37,196 nt of DNA from Actinomycetota bacterium (GCA_003164955.1 PLRW01000128.1:14271-51466), one strand, 5' to 3'; counted from the first letter of the stretch, positions 16,115-23,763 are shown. Numbers and translations are program-made. Notes: generated from the letters alone by a model not told the origin.

Positions 16115-17329
16115 CTGGGCCGTGGCGAGCCGGGCCCCCGCGGCCAGGTCGGCCAGCTTGGCCCAGACGATCTCCGGGTGGCCCACCCGGCCGCCCAGGC
16201 CGCAGTCGGTGCCCGCGACGACGTTCTCCCGGCCGACCAGCCGCGCGAACCGGATCAGCCGCTGCGCGACGAGTTCCGGGTGCTCGATGATGTCGGTGGC
16301 GTGCCCGACCACCCCGGGCATGAGGGACTTTCCTGCCGGCAGCCGGACCTCTTCCCAGACCGCCCATTCGTGCTCGTGCCGCGGGTTGGCCGCCTCGACC
16401 GAATAGCACCCGGCGCGGACACTGAGCACCAGGTCTGCCAGGTCCCGGAGCGGGATGTCGTCGCGGTGCGGGCCGTGGTGGCTGCCCCAGCAGATGTGCA
16501 GCCGGACCTGCTCCTCGGGCAGCCCGCGCAGCGCGTGGTTCAGTGCCTCGATGCGCAGGGCCGCGTAGCGGCGGTACTCCGGCACGGTCATGCCCGGGAA
16601 CATCTGCCAGCCGTCGGGCAGGTCCGGGTCGTCGACCTGCAGGATGAGGCCCGCGTCCGTGATGGCCCGGTACTCCTCGTGCAGCACGTCCGCGACGGCG
16701 AACAGGAAGGACTCCTCGTCCGGGTAGAACTCGTTGCGGAGCCAGTGCTCGACCGTGCCCGGGGTGATGGCCGGCAGGAACGCCTGTACGCCGTCGTGGC
16801 CCCGGGCCTGCGCCTCCCGGACGGCCGCGCCGAGCCGTTCGATGTCGGCGCGTACGGCCGCGGCGCCGGTATAGCGCAGCGGGCCGGTGCAGAAGTACGC
16901 CGTGACCGGTTCGGGTTCGGCCTGTGCGGCGGTCCGTGCGCCTGGCTGGGCGGCCGCCGCGGCCGCGCCGAACCGGAACCCGCCCAGCCCGGCCGCGAAG
17001 AAGCCCGGGAAGTCCCGCTGGTCCCGGCCGGTCACGCCCGCGTTCGGCGGCTGGTAGGTCCCGGCCGGGAACGAGCGGGCCTCGAACCCCGCCATCCGGT
17101 CCCGCACGTACCCGATGAACAGGCCGCGCTTGGAGATCTCCCCGTCGTTGACGATGTCCACGCCCGCGGCGATCTGCTGGTCCACCACCGAGGCCACCGC
17201 GCCCGGCAGCGCTTCGGCGAAGGCGTCCGCGCCGGCTGGCCCCGCGGCGAAGAGCCGCCGGAGATCCGCTGGCCGCGGCAGCGCGCCCGCGTGCGACACC
17301 CGGATCCGGCCGGTGCTGTGCATGCCCAT
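16103..17329 (-). CDS. MetE C-terminal-like (UROD/MetE superfamily) methyltransferase
   Basis: A 408-residue protein similar to the C-terminal catalytic half of cobalamin-independent methionine synthase and to epoxyalkane:coenzyme M transferase-type enzymes. The opening IRVSHAGALPRP and VDIVNDGEISKRG are family blocks. LHICWGSHHGPH contains the zinc-binding His-x-Cys, and VVAGTDCGLGG supplies the third ligand Cys. The end PEIVWAKLADLAAGARLA is typical. Without the N-terminal MetE domain it probably moves an alkyl group to a thiol other than homocysteine, or acts with another methyl carrier. The ATG at 17329 follows GGAAGGGA at slightly long spacing; an ATG two codons later is an alternative. 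It is transcribed away from mftR, whose stop lies about 50 nt upstream of it, possibly in the same transcript. Confidence 0.8.
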   Translation of the reverse strand: MGMHSTGRIRVSHAGALPRPADLRRLFAAGPAGADAFAEALPGAVASVVDQQIAAGVDIVNDGEISKRGLFIGYVRDRMAGFEARSFPAGTYQPPNAGVTGRDQRDFPGFFAAGLGGFRFGAAAAAAQPGARTAAQAEPEPVTAYFCTGPLRYTGAAAVRADIERLGAAVREAQARGHDGVQAFLPAITPGTVEHWLRNEFYPDEESFLFAVADVLHEEYRAITDAGLILQVDDPDLPDGWQMFPGMTVPEYRRYAALRIEALNHALRGLPEEQVRLHICWGSHHGPHRDDIPLRDLADLVLSVRAGCYSVEAANPRHEHEWAVWEEVRLPAGKSLMPGVVGHATDIIEHPELVAQRLIRFARLVGRENVVAGTDCGLGGRVGHPEIVWAKLADLAAGARLATAQLWP

Positions 17330-17379
17330 CCCGCGTGTGTCCCTTCCTTAGCTCCCGGGCGCCTTAAACCCCGGGGCCG

Positions 17380-18045
17380 TCAGGTCCTCGGCGTGCCGTC
17401 CAGGTCTTGTACCGGGAAATCCATCGCCGCGGTGTCGAAGCCGGCCGACAGCGCGGACAGCGCCGCGTCGAGGTAGACGGTCAGGTCGCCGTCGGCCCGC
17501 GCGCTCCAGCGCTCGTAGGCGGCCCGGCAGGCGGCCAGCGTCGACCGGCCGACGGTCAGCGGGTACAGCGACCAGGCCGGCTGCCCGGTCCGGACCGCGA
17601 CGAACTCGCTGACCACGTGTTCCCAGGCGTCGTAGTGGACGGCGGCGCTGGACTGCAGGGACGGTGCCGACGCGATCAGGTTCATCCGGGCCCGCAGCTC
17701 GGGGACGTCTTCGGCCCGGTAGTGGTTTGCGGCCACGACCGCCTGCCGGATCGCGTCCATCATCGGGACCGCGTCCGGCACCTTGTCCAGGGCCTCCCTG
17801 ATGACGGTGATCTCGGAGTCGAACTCGCCCCACAGCACGCCGGCCTTGCAGTCGAAGTAGCGGAAGAACGTGCGCCGGCTCACCCCGGCCTCGGCGGCGA
17901 TCTGCTCGATCGGGGTCTCATCGAAGCCCTGCTCGCTGAACAGCCGGAGCGCGATCAGTTCCAGCTCCCGCCGGCTGGTGCCCGGCGGCCTGCCGCGGCG
18001 TACGGCGGTCTGCGCTGCGGTCTCTGCAGGCTGGAGGTTGTCCAT
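17380..18045 (-). CDS. mftR: Mycofactocin-system TetR-family repressor
   Basis: A 221-residue TetR-family regulator. The helix-turn-helix is at about 25-65 (ELIALRLFSEQGFDETPIEQ, then IAAEAGVSRRTFFRYF). The ligand-binding half ends TLAACRAAYERWSARADGDLT and SAGFDT, features I associate with MftR. It is divergent from mftA and probably represses it, being released by acyl-CoA ligands as described for mycobacterial MftR. ATG at 18045. The intergenic region carries a strong inverted repeat that is the likely operator. The MetE-like gene follows by about 50 nt and could be co-transcribed. Confidence 0.88.
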   Translation of the reverse strand: MDNLQPAETAAQTAVRRGRPPGTSRRELELIALRLFSEQGFDETPIEQIAAEAGVSRRTFFRYFDCKAGVLWGEFDSEITVIREALDKVPDAVPMMDAIRQAVVAANHYRAEDVPELRARMNLIASAPSLQSSAAVHYDAWEHVVSEFVAVRTGQPAWSLYPLTVGRSTLAACRAAYERWSARADGDLTVYLDAALSALSAGFDTAAMDFPVQDLDGTPRT

Positions 18046-18080
18046 AAATTCTCTTCGATAGTAGTCCGGGCTCTTGATCG

Positions 18081-18127
18081 CGGCACCGTGTGACGTTAAC
18101 GTAAAAAATATTCGTCACGCGGTGCCG
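18081..18127. promoter_or_regulatory. Inverted repeat between mftR and mftA, likely operator
   Basis: Arms CGGCACCGTGTGACG (18081-18095) and CGTCACGCGGTGCCG (18113-18127) match at 14 of 15 positions around a 17-nt AT-rich spacer. Nested inside is the perfect 10-bp palindrome ACGTTAACGT (18093-18102). It lies in the divergent promoter region, fitting an MftR operator controlling both genes. Confidence 0.7.
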
Positions 18128-18168
18128 AAATCCGCGCGGTACACGTCTTCGCGTGTAGAGGAGTTGGT

Positions 18169-18297
18169 ATGAGCGAGTCTCCGTCCGCCGGGCCCCGCAC
18201 CGAAAGCCCGGGGCCCGCCACTCCCGACGCCGAGACCGATACCGCGGAACTGCTGATCGAGGAGATCTCGATCGACGGCATGTGCGGTGTGTACTGA
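18169..18297 (+). CDS. mftA: Mycofactocin precursor peptide
   Basis: A 42-residue peptide. The acidic, Pro-rich leader is followed by ELLIEEISIDGMCGVY, the hallmark C-terminus of mycofactocin precursors. The final Val41-Tyr42 pair is oxidatively decarboxylated and cross-linked by MftC and later released by MftE to yield the redox cofactor core. AGAGGAG at 18157-18163 precedes the ATG with 5 nt spacing. This is the first gene of the rightward operon. In mycobacteria mftB follows directly; here only 30 nt separate mftA from mftC. Confidence 0.95.
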   Translation: MSESPSAGPRTESPGPATPDAETDTAELLIEEISIDGMCGVY

Positions 18298-18303
18298 CGC
18301 CAG

Positions 18304-18325
18304 CGGCTGCCCCGCGGGGCAGCCG
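18304..18325. promoter_or_regulatory. Perfect 22-bp palindrome between mftA and mftC
   Basis: The half-site CGGCTGCCCCG is followed directly by its exact reverse complement, with no loop. It fills nearly all of the 30-nt gap between mftA and mftC and ends 2 nt before the mftC GTG start, overlapping the place where a ribosome site would be. It could act as an mRNA hairpin that protects or terminates the short mftA message and lowers mftC translation. Seen in sequence; the role is inferred. Confidence 0.7.
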
Positions 18326-18327
18326 AG

Positions 18328-19614
18328 GTGAGCGGGGCACCACTGCCCCTCGTTGAGCAGTTCCAGTTTGGCCTGGCCGCGCCGATCTGCCTGACCTGGG
18401 AACTCACGTACGCCTGCAACCTGGCCTGCCGGCACTGCCTGTCCAGTTCCGGGCGGCGTGACCCGCGCGAGCTGTCGACCGCCGAATGCAGGGCGGTGAT
18501 CGACGAGCTGGAACGCATGCAGGTGTTCTACGTCAACATCGGCGGCGGCGAGCCGACCGTCCGGTCCGACTTCTGGGAGCTCGTCGACTACGCGACCGAG
18601 CACCACGTCGGCGTCAAGTTCTCCACCAACGGCGTCAGGATCACCCCGGCCGTGGCCCGGCGGCTCGCGGCCAGCGACTACGTCGACGTGCAGATCTCCC
18701 TGGACGGTGCCACCGCCGACGTCAACGACGCGGTCCGCGGGCCGGGCTCCTACGCCATGGCGCTGGACGCCATGCGCAACCTCGCCGGCGCGGGCTTCGC
18801 CGGGTTCAAGATCTCGGTCGTGGTCACCCGGCACAACGTCGGCCAGCTCGACGAGTTCAAGGCGATCGCCGACCGGTTCGGTGCCCAGCTGCGGCTGACC
18901 CGGCTGCGCCCGTCCGGGCGGGGCGCGGACGTCTGGGATGAGCTGCATCCGACCGCGCAGCAGCAGCGCGATCTGTACGACTGGCTTGTCGCGCGCGGCG
19001 AGCAGGTCCTGACCGGGGACTCCTTCTTCCATCTGGCCGCGTTCGGCGAGGCACTGCCCGGCCTCAACCTGTGCGGTGCCGGGCGTGTGGTGTGCCTGAT
19101 CGACCCGGTCGGCGACGTGTACGCCTGCCCGTTCGCCATCCACGACAACTTCCTGGCCGGCAACGTCCGCGGCCCCGGCGGGTTCGCCGCGGTGTGGCAG
19201 CAGGCGCCGCTGTTCGCTGAGCTGCGCCAGCCGCAGGGCGGCGGCGCGTGCACGTCCTGCTCGGCGTACGACGCCTGCCGTGGCGGCTGCATGGCGGCCA
19301 AGTTCTTCACCGGCCTGCCGCTGGACGGTCCCGACCCCGAGTGCGTGAAGGGCCACGGGGGCCGCGCTTTGCTGGCGCACGCGGGCGCGTCCGCGCCGCG
19401 CCCCTCCGGTGACCACTCGCACCGGACGGAGCGCGCTGGCCGGCCCGCCGGGCCCAGCCGCCCGGTGCCCGTGTCCATCGGCCTGCGCCCGCCGTCGCCC
19501 GCGGTGCCGTCGCCCGCGGTGCCGGCGATGCGGCCGCCGGATCGCGCGTGTGACGAGAACCCGCTGGCCGGCTTCCGGCCGGGAGCGCCATTAATCGCTC
19601 TCCCGCCTAGTTAG
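18328..19614 (+). CDS. mftC: Mycofactocin radical SAM maturase
   Basis: A 428-residue radical SAM/SPASM enzyme. CNLACRHC (Cys30, 34, 37) binds the SAM cluster, and FYVNIGGGEPT is the GGE motif. NLCGAGRVVCLIDPVGDVYACPF and the later CTSCSAYDACRGGC form the SPASM region for auxiliary Fe-S clusters. The sequence closely follows mycobacterial MftC, which carries out oxidative decarboxylation and cyclisation of the C-terminal Val-Tyr of MftA. The GTG at 18328 has almost no ribosome site and abuts a palindrome. The C-terminal 90 residues are longer and more Pro/Ala-rich than I recall for MftC and contain an exact 15-bp duplication. MftC needs the MftB chaperone in known systems, and mftB is absent here. 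Confidence 0.94.
   Translation: MSGAPLPLVEQFQFGLAAPICLTWELTYACNLACRHCLSSSGRRDPRELSTAECRAVIDELERMQVFYVNIGGGEPTVRSDFWELVDYATEHHVGVKFSTNGVRITPAVARRLAASDYVDVQISLDGATADVNDAVRGPGSYAMALDAMRNLAGAGFAGFKISVVVTRHNVGQLDEFKAIADRFGAQLRLTRLRPSGRGADVWDELHPTAQQQRDLYDWLVARGEQVLTGDSFFHLAAFGEALPGLNLCGAGRVVCLIDPVGDVYACPFAIHDNFLAGNVRGPGGFAAVWQQAPLFAELRQPQGGGACTSCSAYDACRGGCMAAKFFTGLPLDGPDPECVKGHGGRALLAHAGASAPRPSGDHSHRTERAGRPAGPSRPVPVSIGLRPPSPAVPSPAVPAMRPPDRACDENPLAGFRPGAPLIALPPS
19492..19521. repeat. Exact 15-bp tandem duplication in the mftC tail
   Basis: CCGTCGCCCGCGGTG occurs twice in a row (19492-19506 and 19507-19521), encoding repeated SPAVP in the variable C-terminal extension. The frame is preserved. Confidence 0.9.
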
Positions 19615-19683
19615 ACGGGCGGCTCCTAGCCAGCTTGCCATCCTGCCCTACGAGCCCCACAGGCCCGTAGGCGCCGCGAGCCC

Positions 19684-20553
19684 GGGGTCTGGCACGCGGC
19701 CAAGGCGGCGATCCCGCACCTGAAGGCGGGTGGCCACGGCGGCTCGATCGTCCTCACCAGCTCGACGGCGGGCCTCATGCCCTTCCCGAACATGGCGCAT
19801 TACACCGCGGCCAAGCACGGTGTGGTGGGGCTGATGCGGACGCTGGCCCTGGAGCTCGCGCCGGACTTCATCCGGGTCAATTCGGTGCATCCGACCAGCG
19901 TCGACACCGACATGATCCACAACCACGCGACCTACGAGCTGTTCGCTCCGGACCTGCCCGAAGCCGGGCGGACCAGGGCCATCCTGGGCGAGCGGTTCCA
20001 GGCGGTGCCCCGCGCCGACACGGTCGTGGCCAAGCCCACGTTCCGCGTCATCGCCTCGATGAACCCCTACGACAACGTGGGCACGACCCGGCTGTCCACG
20101 TCGGTACACGACCGGATGTGCCGGCTGGCCATCAGCTACCAGGATGCCGGGGCCGAGCGCGGCATCGTGGCGCTGCGCGCCCCGCTGCCCGACATGCCGC
20201 CCGCGCTGCGCGACCGGCTGATTGCCGACGCGGTGGCCGTGACCCGGGCCACTCGCGAGCACGCGGACATCCGGCAGGGCAGCAGCGTGCGCGGGGCCAT
20301 CGACCTCACGCTCGTAGCCGGCCAGCTGCTCGAGCTGGCCGACCTCACCCGCGACCGCGCGGACGAGGACGCGGCCGAGCCCGCGTACTTGCCGGGGGAG
20401 CGCTACCCGGACATCGTGTTCGACGCCATGGTGGTCGCGCTGTCCGGGCGCATCTTCCTGGACGAGACCGTCGACGCCACGCCGGAGGCGGTGCTCCGGC
20501 AGATCTGGGAAGACCACTTCATCCTGGCCCCGGCGGCCGCGGACCCGGGTTGA
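19684..20553 (+). pseudogene. Chimeric remnant: mycofactocin-type SDR joined to MoxR ATPase
   Basis: One frame contains two broken genes. From 19684 to about 20013 it reads [37 protein letters not shown] and [20 protein letters not shown], the middle of a mycofactocin-coupled short-chain dehydrogenase with its Tyr-x3-Lys site. The NAD-binding N-terminus and the C-terminus are missing. From about 20014 it reads [20 protein letters not shown] and then the lid of a MoxR-family AAA ATPase, lacking Walker A and B. The junction preserves the frame, so a 258-residue hybrid could be made from ATG 19777, but neither half looks able to function. There is no start codon upstream after the stop at 19627-19629. 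I read this as a deletion scar. A VWA gene follows, the normal partner of MoxR. Confidence 0.75.
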
Positions 20554-20691
20554 AGAGCCGTCCAGGCCGATACGCCAATTCACCGGCCCGCCGCCAGGGA
20601 CGAGCGGCTGAAGCCGCTGCGGCGCCGGCCCAAGGTCCTGGATGAGCAGCCGAACCTGCTCGAGGCCGGCCGCGGCGGTTCCGGCGGTCTC

Positions 20692-21534
20692 GTGATGGCC
20701 GGCGGCCGCCGGCCGCCCGGCCGCGCACCTAAGCGGCCCGGCAGCGGAGCGCCCGGGGTGACGGGAGAGCAGGGGACGCTGCTCGCCACGCCCCCCGACG
20801 AGGCCAGCCCGGACCCGGAGATCCTCCGCCGCGCCCGGCAGATCGCCGCGCGGCTCGCCATGCCCCGTCCCCGCCGCGACGTCACGGCCCGGCGCGGCGT
20901 GGGGGAGCTGGCCAGCGTCCGGTACAAGGGCGGGTCCGACGACATCGACCTCGACCGGACCATCGAGCAGCTCGTCGAGCACCCGGTGCCGGAGGAGGAC
21001 GACATCATCGTCCGGGAACGGGTGCGGACCCGCCGCTCGGTGGTACTGCTGGCCGACGTGTCCGGCTCGATGCGCGGCGAGCGCGTGCGCACCGCTGCGG
21101 CCACGGTCGGCGCGCTGGCCGCCGAACTGGCCCGCGACGATCTCGCGGTGATCGCGTTCTGGTCCGACGCCGCGGTGCTGTGCCACCTCGGCCAGCACGT
21201 GACGCCGCAGCAGGTGCTGGACACGATGCTGCGCATCCCGGCCAAGGGCCTCACCAACATCGCGTTCCCGCTCCAGGCCGCGGCGCGTGAGCTGGCCCGG
21301 GTGCCGGCCCGGGACGCGCGGGTGCTGCTGCTGTCGGACTGCGTGCACAACGCGGGCCCGGACCCGCGGCCGTTCGCGGCGCGGCTGCCACGGCTCGACG
21401 TGCTCCTGGACACCTCCGGCGAACAGGACGCCGATCTGGGCCGGGACCTGGCCCGGCTGGGGCACGGCCGTATGCTGCTGGCCGGCGGCTACCGCGATAT
21501 CGCCCCGGCCCTGGCCGCCCTGTTCTCCGGCTAG
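20692..21534 (+). CDS. VWA-domain protein, CoxE-like partner of MoxR
   Basis: A 280-residue protein with a von Willebrand A domain. The MIDAS motif is VVLLADVSGSMRGERV (DxSxS), with IAFWSDAA and the later LLLSDCVHNAGPD. VWA proteins of this kind act with MoxR-type AAA ATPases as chaperones that insert metals or assemble enzyme complexes; the neighbouring MoxR gene is broken. The GTG at 20692 is the only reasonable start. The same frame is open and looks coding (DERLKPLRRRPKVLDEQPNL) back to the MoxR stop at 20551, so the N-terminus may be shortened or its start lost. The stop codon TAG lies in the first unit of a 17-bp tandem repeat. Confidence 0.75.
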   Translation: MMAGGRRPPGRAPKRPGSGAPGVTGEQGTLLATPPDEASPDPEILRRARQIAARLAMPRPRRDVTARRGVGELASVRYKGGSDDIDLDRTIEQLVEHPVPEEDDIIVRERVRTRRSVVLLADVSGSMRGERVRTAAATVGALAAELARDDLAVIAFWSDAAVLCHLGQHVTPQQVLDTMLRIPAKGLTNIAFPLQAAARELARVPARDARVLLLSDCVHNAGPDPRPFAARLPRLDVLLDTSGEQDADLGRDLARLGHGRMLLAGGYRDIAPALAALFSG

Positions 21535-21600
21535 CCCTGTTCTCCGGCTAGCCCTGTTCTCCGGCTAGCCCCGTTTTCCGGCTAGCCTCGTTCTCCGGCC
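21518..21600. repeat. Five 17-bp tandem repeats across the VWA stop codon
   Basis: The unit CCCTGTTCTCCGGCTAG occurs at 21518-21534, 21535-21551 and 21552-21568, with variants at 21569-21585 and (partial) 21586-21600. The first unit encodes the last residues LFSG and the stop. The array fills the gap up to the ribosome site of the next gene. Decay from left to right suggests repeated copying of the gene end. Confidence 0.95.
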
Positions 21601-21616
21601 CACTCAAGGAGGAGCA

Positions 21617-21928
21617 ATGCCCGTTATCGTCGTCGCCACCATCAAGCCGCTGCCCCAGTACCGGGACGAGGTGACCACCGCGATGCTGGCCGCCGTCGAG
21701 CAGGTACACGGCGAGGACGGCTGTGAGCTGTACGCGCTGCACCGTGACGACGACCGGCTCGTGATGATCGAGCGATGGACCGGCCCGGCCGCGCTGCAGG
21801 CGCACAGCACGACGTCGGCCGCGCTGCAGAAGCTCAATGCGGACCTGGACGGCAAGCTCGGAGCGCCGCTTGATGTCGTGGTCCTGGAGCCGGTTCCGGG
21901 CGGCGATCCCGCCAAGGGCCAGCTTTGA
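21617..21928 (+). CDS. ABM-domain monooxygenase-like protein
   Basis: A 103-residue antibiotic-biosynthesis-monooxygenase (ABM) fold protein similar to the YgiN quinol monooxygenase group. It starts PVIVVATIKPLPQYRDEVTTA, followed by HGEDGCELYALHRDDDRLVM and IERWTGPAALQAHSTTSAAL, the classic order with the conserved Trp and His. Such dimeric proteins oxidise quinols or other small aromatics without cofactors, or degrade related compounds. AAGGAGGAG at 21606-21614 is a strong ribosome site. The gene overlaps mftE by 4 nt (TTGA), so the two are coupled and it probably serves the same pathway; I do not recall it as a standard mycofactocin gene. Confidence 0.82.
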   Translation: MPVIVVATIKPLPQYRDEVTTAMLAAVEQVHGEDGCELYALHRDDDRLVMIERWTGPAALQAHSTTSAALQKLNADLDGKLGAPLDVVVLEPVPGGDPAKGQL

Positions 21929-22608
21929 CCGACCTGGCCGCGCTGACCTCACCCGAGGCGGCGCAGCTCGCCGACGAGGGCGCGCTGCTCGCGGTGCCCG
22001 TGGCGTCCACCGAGCAGCACGGCCCGCACCTGCCGCTGTCCACCGACACCGACCTCGCGGTGGCTTTGTGCGCGCGGCTGGCTGAGGACCGGCCCGGTGT
22101 GGTCGTCGCGCCGCCCCTGGCCTACGGGTCGAGCGGCGAGCATGAAGGCTTCGCCGGGACGATCTCCATCGGCCAGGAGGCCGTTGAGCTGGTGCTCGTC
22201 GAGCTGTGCCGTTCGGCCACGCTGACCTTCCCGCGGGTGCTGCTCGTCTCCACCCACGGCGGCAACACCGGGGCCGTGCGGCGCGCCGAGGAACGGCTGC
22301 GCGGTGAGTCCCGCGACGTGTACGCCTGGCTGCCGCGCTGGGACGGCGACGCGCACGCCGGGCGTACCGAGACGTCGCTGCAGCTGACCCTGGCCCCGCA
22401 GTCGGTGCGGGTCAACCGCGCCCGGGCGGGCAACACGACGCCGATCGCCGAGCTGATGCCCGCGCTGCGCAGCTCCGCGGTCAAGGCCGTCAGCCCTAAC
22501 GGCGTGCTCGGCGACCCGGCCGGGGCGTCCGCCGAGGAGGGCGAGGCCGTGTTCGCCGTGCTGCTGGCGGACCTGCTCGCGCGCGTGCGGACGTGGTGCG
22601 GTGACTGA
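21925..22608 (+). CDS. mftE: Mycofactocin peptidase (creatininase family)
   Basis: A 227-residue creatininase-family metallopeptidase. STEQHGPHLPLSTDTDLAVA carries the metal ligands (Glu, His, Asp), followed by PPLAYGSSGEHEGFAGTIS and LLVSTHGGNTGAV. In mycofactocin synthesis MftE removes the C-terminal Val-Tyr dipeptide product of MftC from the precursor, giving AHDP. The start TTG at 21925 overlaps the stop of the ABM gene. The 3' end overlaps the SDR gene by 8 nt. Its distance from mftC (2.3 kb, filled by broken and unrelated genes) differs from the compact mycobacterial mftABCDEF order. Confidence 0.9.
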   Translation: MTDLAALTSPEAAQLADEGALLAVPVASTEQHGPHLPLSTDTDLAVALCARLAEDRPGVVVAPPLAYGSSGEHEGFAGTISIGQEAVELVLVELCRSATLTFPRVLLVSTHGGNTGAVRRAEERLRGESRDVYAWLPRWDGDAHAGRTETSLQLTLAPQSVRVNRARAGNTTPIAELMPALRSSAVKAVSPNGVLGDPAGASAEEGEAVFAVLLADLLARVRTWCGD

Positions 22609-23392
22609 CCCGCCGCGGGTCGCCCTCGTGACCGGCGCGGCCCGGGGGATCGGGGCCGCCACGGTCGCCGCGCTGACGGCGGCCGGATGGCGGGTCATGG
22701 CCGTCGACCGGTGCGGGGACGACCCCGCCCTGCCGTACCCGCTCGGCCGCCGCGCCGACCTGGAGAAGGTAGCCGCCGACGCCGGGCCGAACGTGGCCAT
22801 CGCGGAGGCCGACACGCGTGACGTGACCGCCCTGGCCGCGGCCGTCGCCGATACCGAACGGACGTGGGGAGGGCTCGACGCCGCCCTCGCGGTCGCCGGG
22901 GTGATCGCCGGCGGCGTTCCCGCGTGGGAGGTGCCGGCCGCCCAGGAACAGGCCGTGCTCGACATCGACCTCGGCGGCGTGCTGAACCTCGCCCGGGTGG
23001 CCGTGCCCGCGCTGCTGCGCCGCCCCGAACCGCGGCACGGGCGCTTCCTCGCGGTCGCTTCCGCCGCCGCGACGCGGGGGCTGCCGATGCTGGCCGCCTA
23101 CTGCGCGGCCAAGGCCGGGGTGACCGGCTTCGTCCGCGCCCTCGCCGTGGAACTGCGGGGCACCGGGATCACCGCCAACGCGGTCAGCCCCGGCTCGACC
23201 GCGACGCCCATCCTGGACGAGAGCGCCCGGCTGTACGGGCTGCCGTCGGCCGGGTCGTTCGCCCCCCAGCAACCTCTTGAACGGCTGCTCGATCCGGCCG
23301 AGGTCGCCGCCGTGCTGGCGTTCCTCGCCGGGGACGGGGCCAGCGGCATGACCGGCGCCATCGTCCCCGTCGACGGCGGCCTGGCCCTGTGA
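22601..23392 (+). CDS. Mycofactocin-coupled short-chain dehydrogenase
   Basis: A 263-residue complete SDR. VALVTGAARGIGAATVAALT is the nucleotide-binding TGxxxGIG motif, followed by the insert DDPALPYPLGRRADLEKVAA, which I associate with a mycofactocin-linked SDR subfamily. The active site is YCAAKAG with upstream SAAATRG, and the end is GAIVPVDGGLAL. Such dehydrogenases hold a non-exchangeable nicotinamide that is reoxidised through mycofactocin rather than by free NAD. The alcohol substrate is unknown. GTG at 22601 overlaps mftE by 8 nt. It is the last gene of the operon and is intact, unlike the other SDR in this locus. Confidence 0.88.
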   Translation: MTDPPRVALVTGAARGIGAATVAALTAAGWRVMAVDRCGDDPALPYPLGRRADLEKVAADAGPNVAIAEADTRDVTALAAAVADTERTWGGLDAALAVAGVIAGGVPAWEVPAAQEQAVLDIDLGGVLNLARVAVPALLRRPEPRHGRFLAVASAAATRGLPMLAAYCAAKAGVTGFVRALAVELRGTGITANAVSPGSTATPILDESARLYGLPSAGSFAPQQPLERLLDPAEVAAVLAFLAGDGASGMTGAIVPVDGGLAL

Positions 23393-23407
23393 GCTGAGCC
23401 GCTAGAC

Positions 23408-23439
23408 ACCTCGGATAACTATGCCTAGTATTCCGAGGT
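23408..23439. promoter_or_regulatory. PadR operator and leaderless promoter
   Basis: The perfect inverted repeat ACCTCGGA (23408-23415) / TCCGAGGT (23432-23439) abuts the ATG at 23440. Between the arms lies TAGTAT (23426-23431), a -10 box 8 nt before the start. The layout suggests a PadR-family autorepressor covering its own leaderless promoter. Confidence 0.7.
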
Positions 23440-23763
23440 ATGAACCGCGAACGGATCAAGGGTCATCTCGACCTGCTCCTGCTGTCGGTGCTCGCGGCCG
23501 GACCCGCCCACGGCTACGCGATCATCGCTGCGCTCCGCGAGCGCAGCGAGGGCACCTTCGATCTGCCGGAGGGCACGATCTACCCCGCGCTGCACCGGCT
23601 GGAGGACGCCAAGCTGCTGAGCAGCTCGTGGGCCGCGGGGGACGGCCGCCGCCGCCGCGTGTACGCCCTGACCAGCGCCGGGGCCGCCGCCCTGGCTGCC
23701 GAACAGACCGAGTGGCGCCGTTTCTCCCACGGCGTCGGTGCCGTACTGGGGTGGTCGATGTGA
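23440..23763 (+). CDS. PadR-family transcriptional regulator
   Basis: A 107-residue PadR-type winged-helix repressor. IKGHLDLLLLSVLAAGPAHG and YAIIAALRERSEGTFDLPEG are followed by TIYPALHRLEDAKLLSSSWA, the classical recognition and wing region, then GRRRRVYALTSAGAAAL. PadR dimers normally repress their own operon and release on binding a small ligand. It starts directly after an inverted repeat and overlaps the HAAS-domain membrane gene by 4 nt (GTGA), a common actinobacterial pairing. Confidence 0.92.
   Translation: MNRERIKGHLDLLLLSVLAAGPAHGYAIIAALRERSEGTFDLPEGTIYPALHRLEDAKLLSSSWAAGDGRRRRVYALTSAGAAALAAEQTEWRRFSHGVGAVLGWSM

Noticed and set aside
19580..19605. Imperfect hairpin at the end of mftC considered as a terminator.
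   Set aside because: The stem has a bulge, lies inside the coding end and lacks a T-run.
21518..21600. Tandem repeats considered as a CRISPR array.
   Set aside because: The 17-bp units abut each other with no spacers and there are no cas genes.
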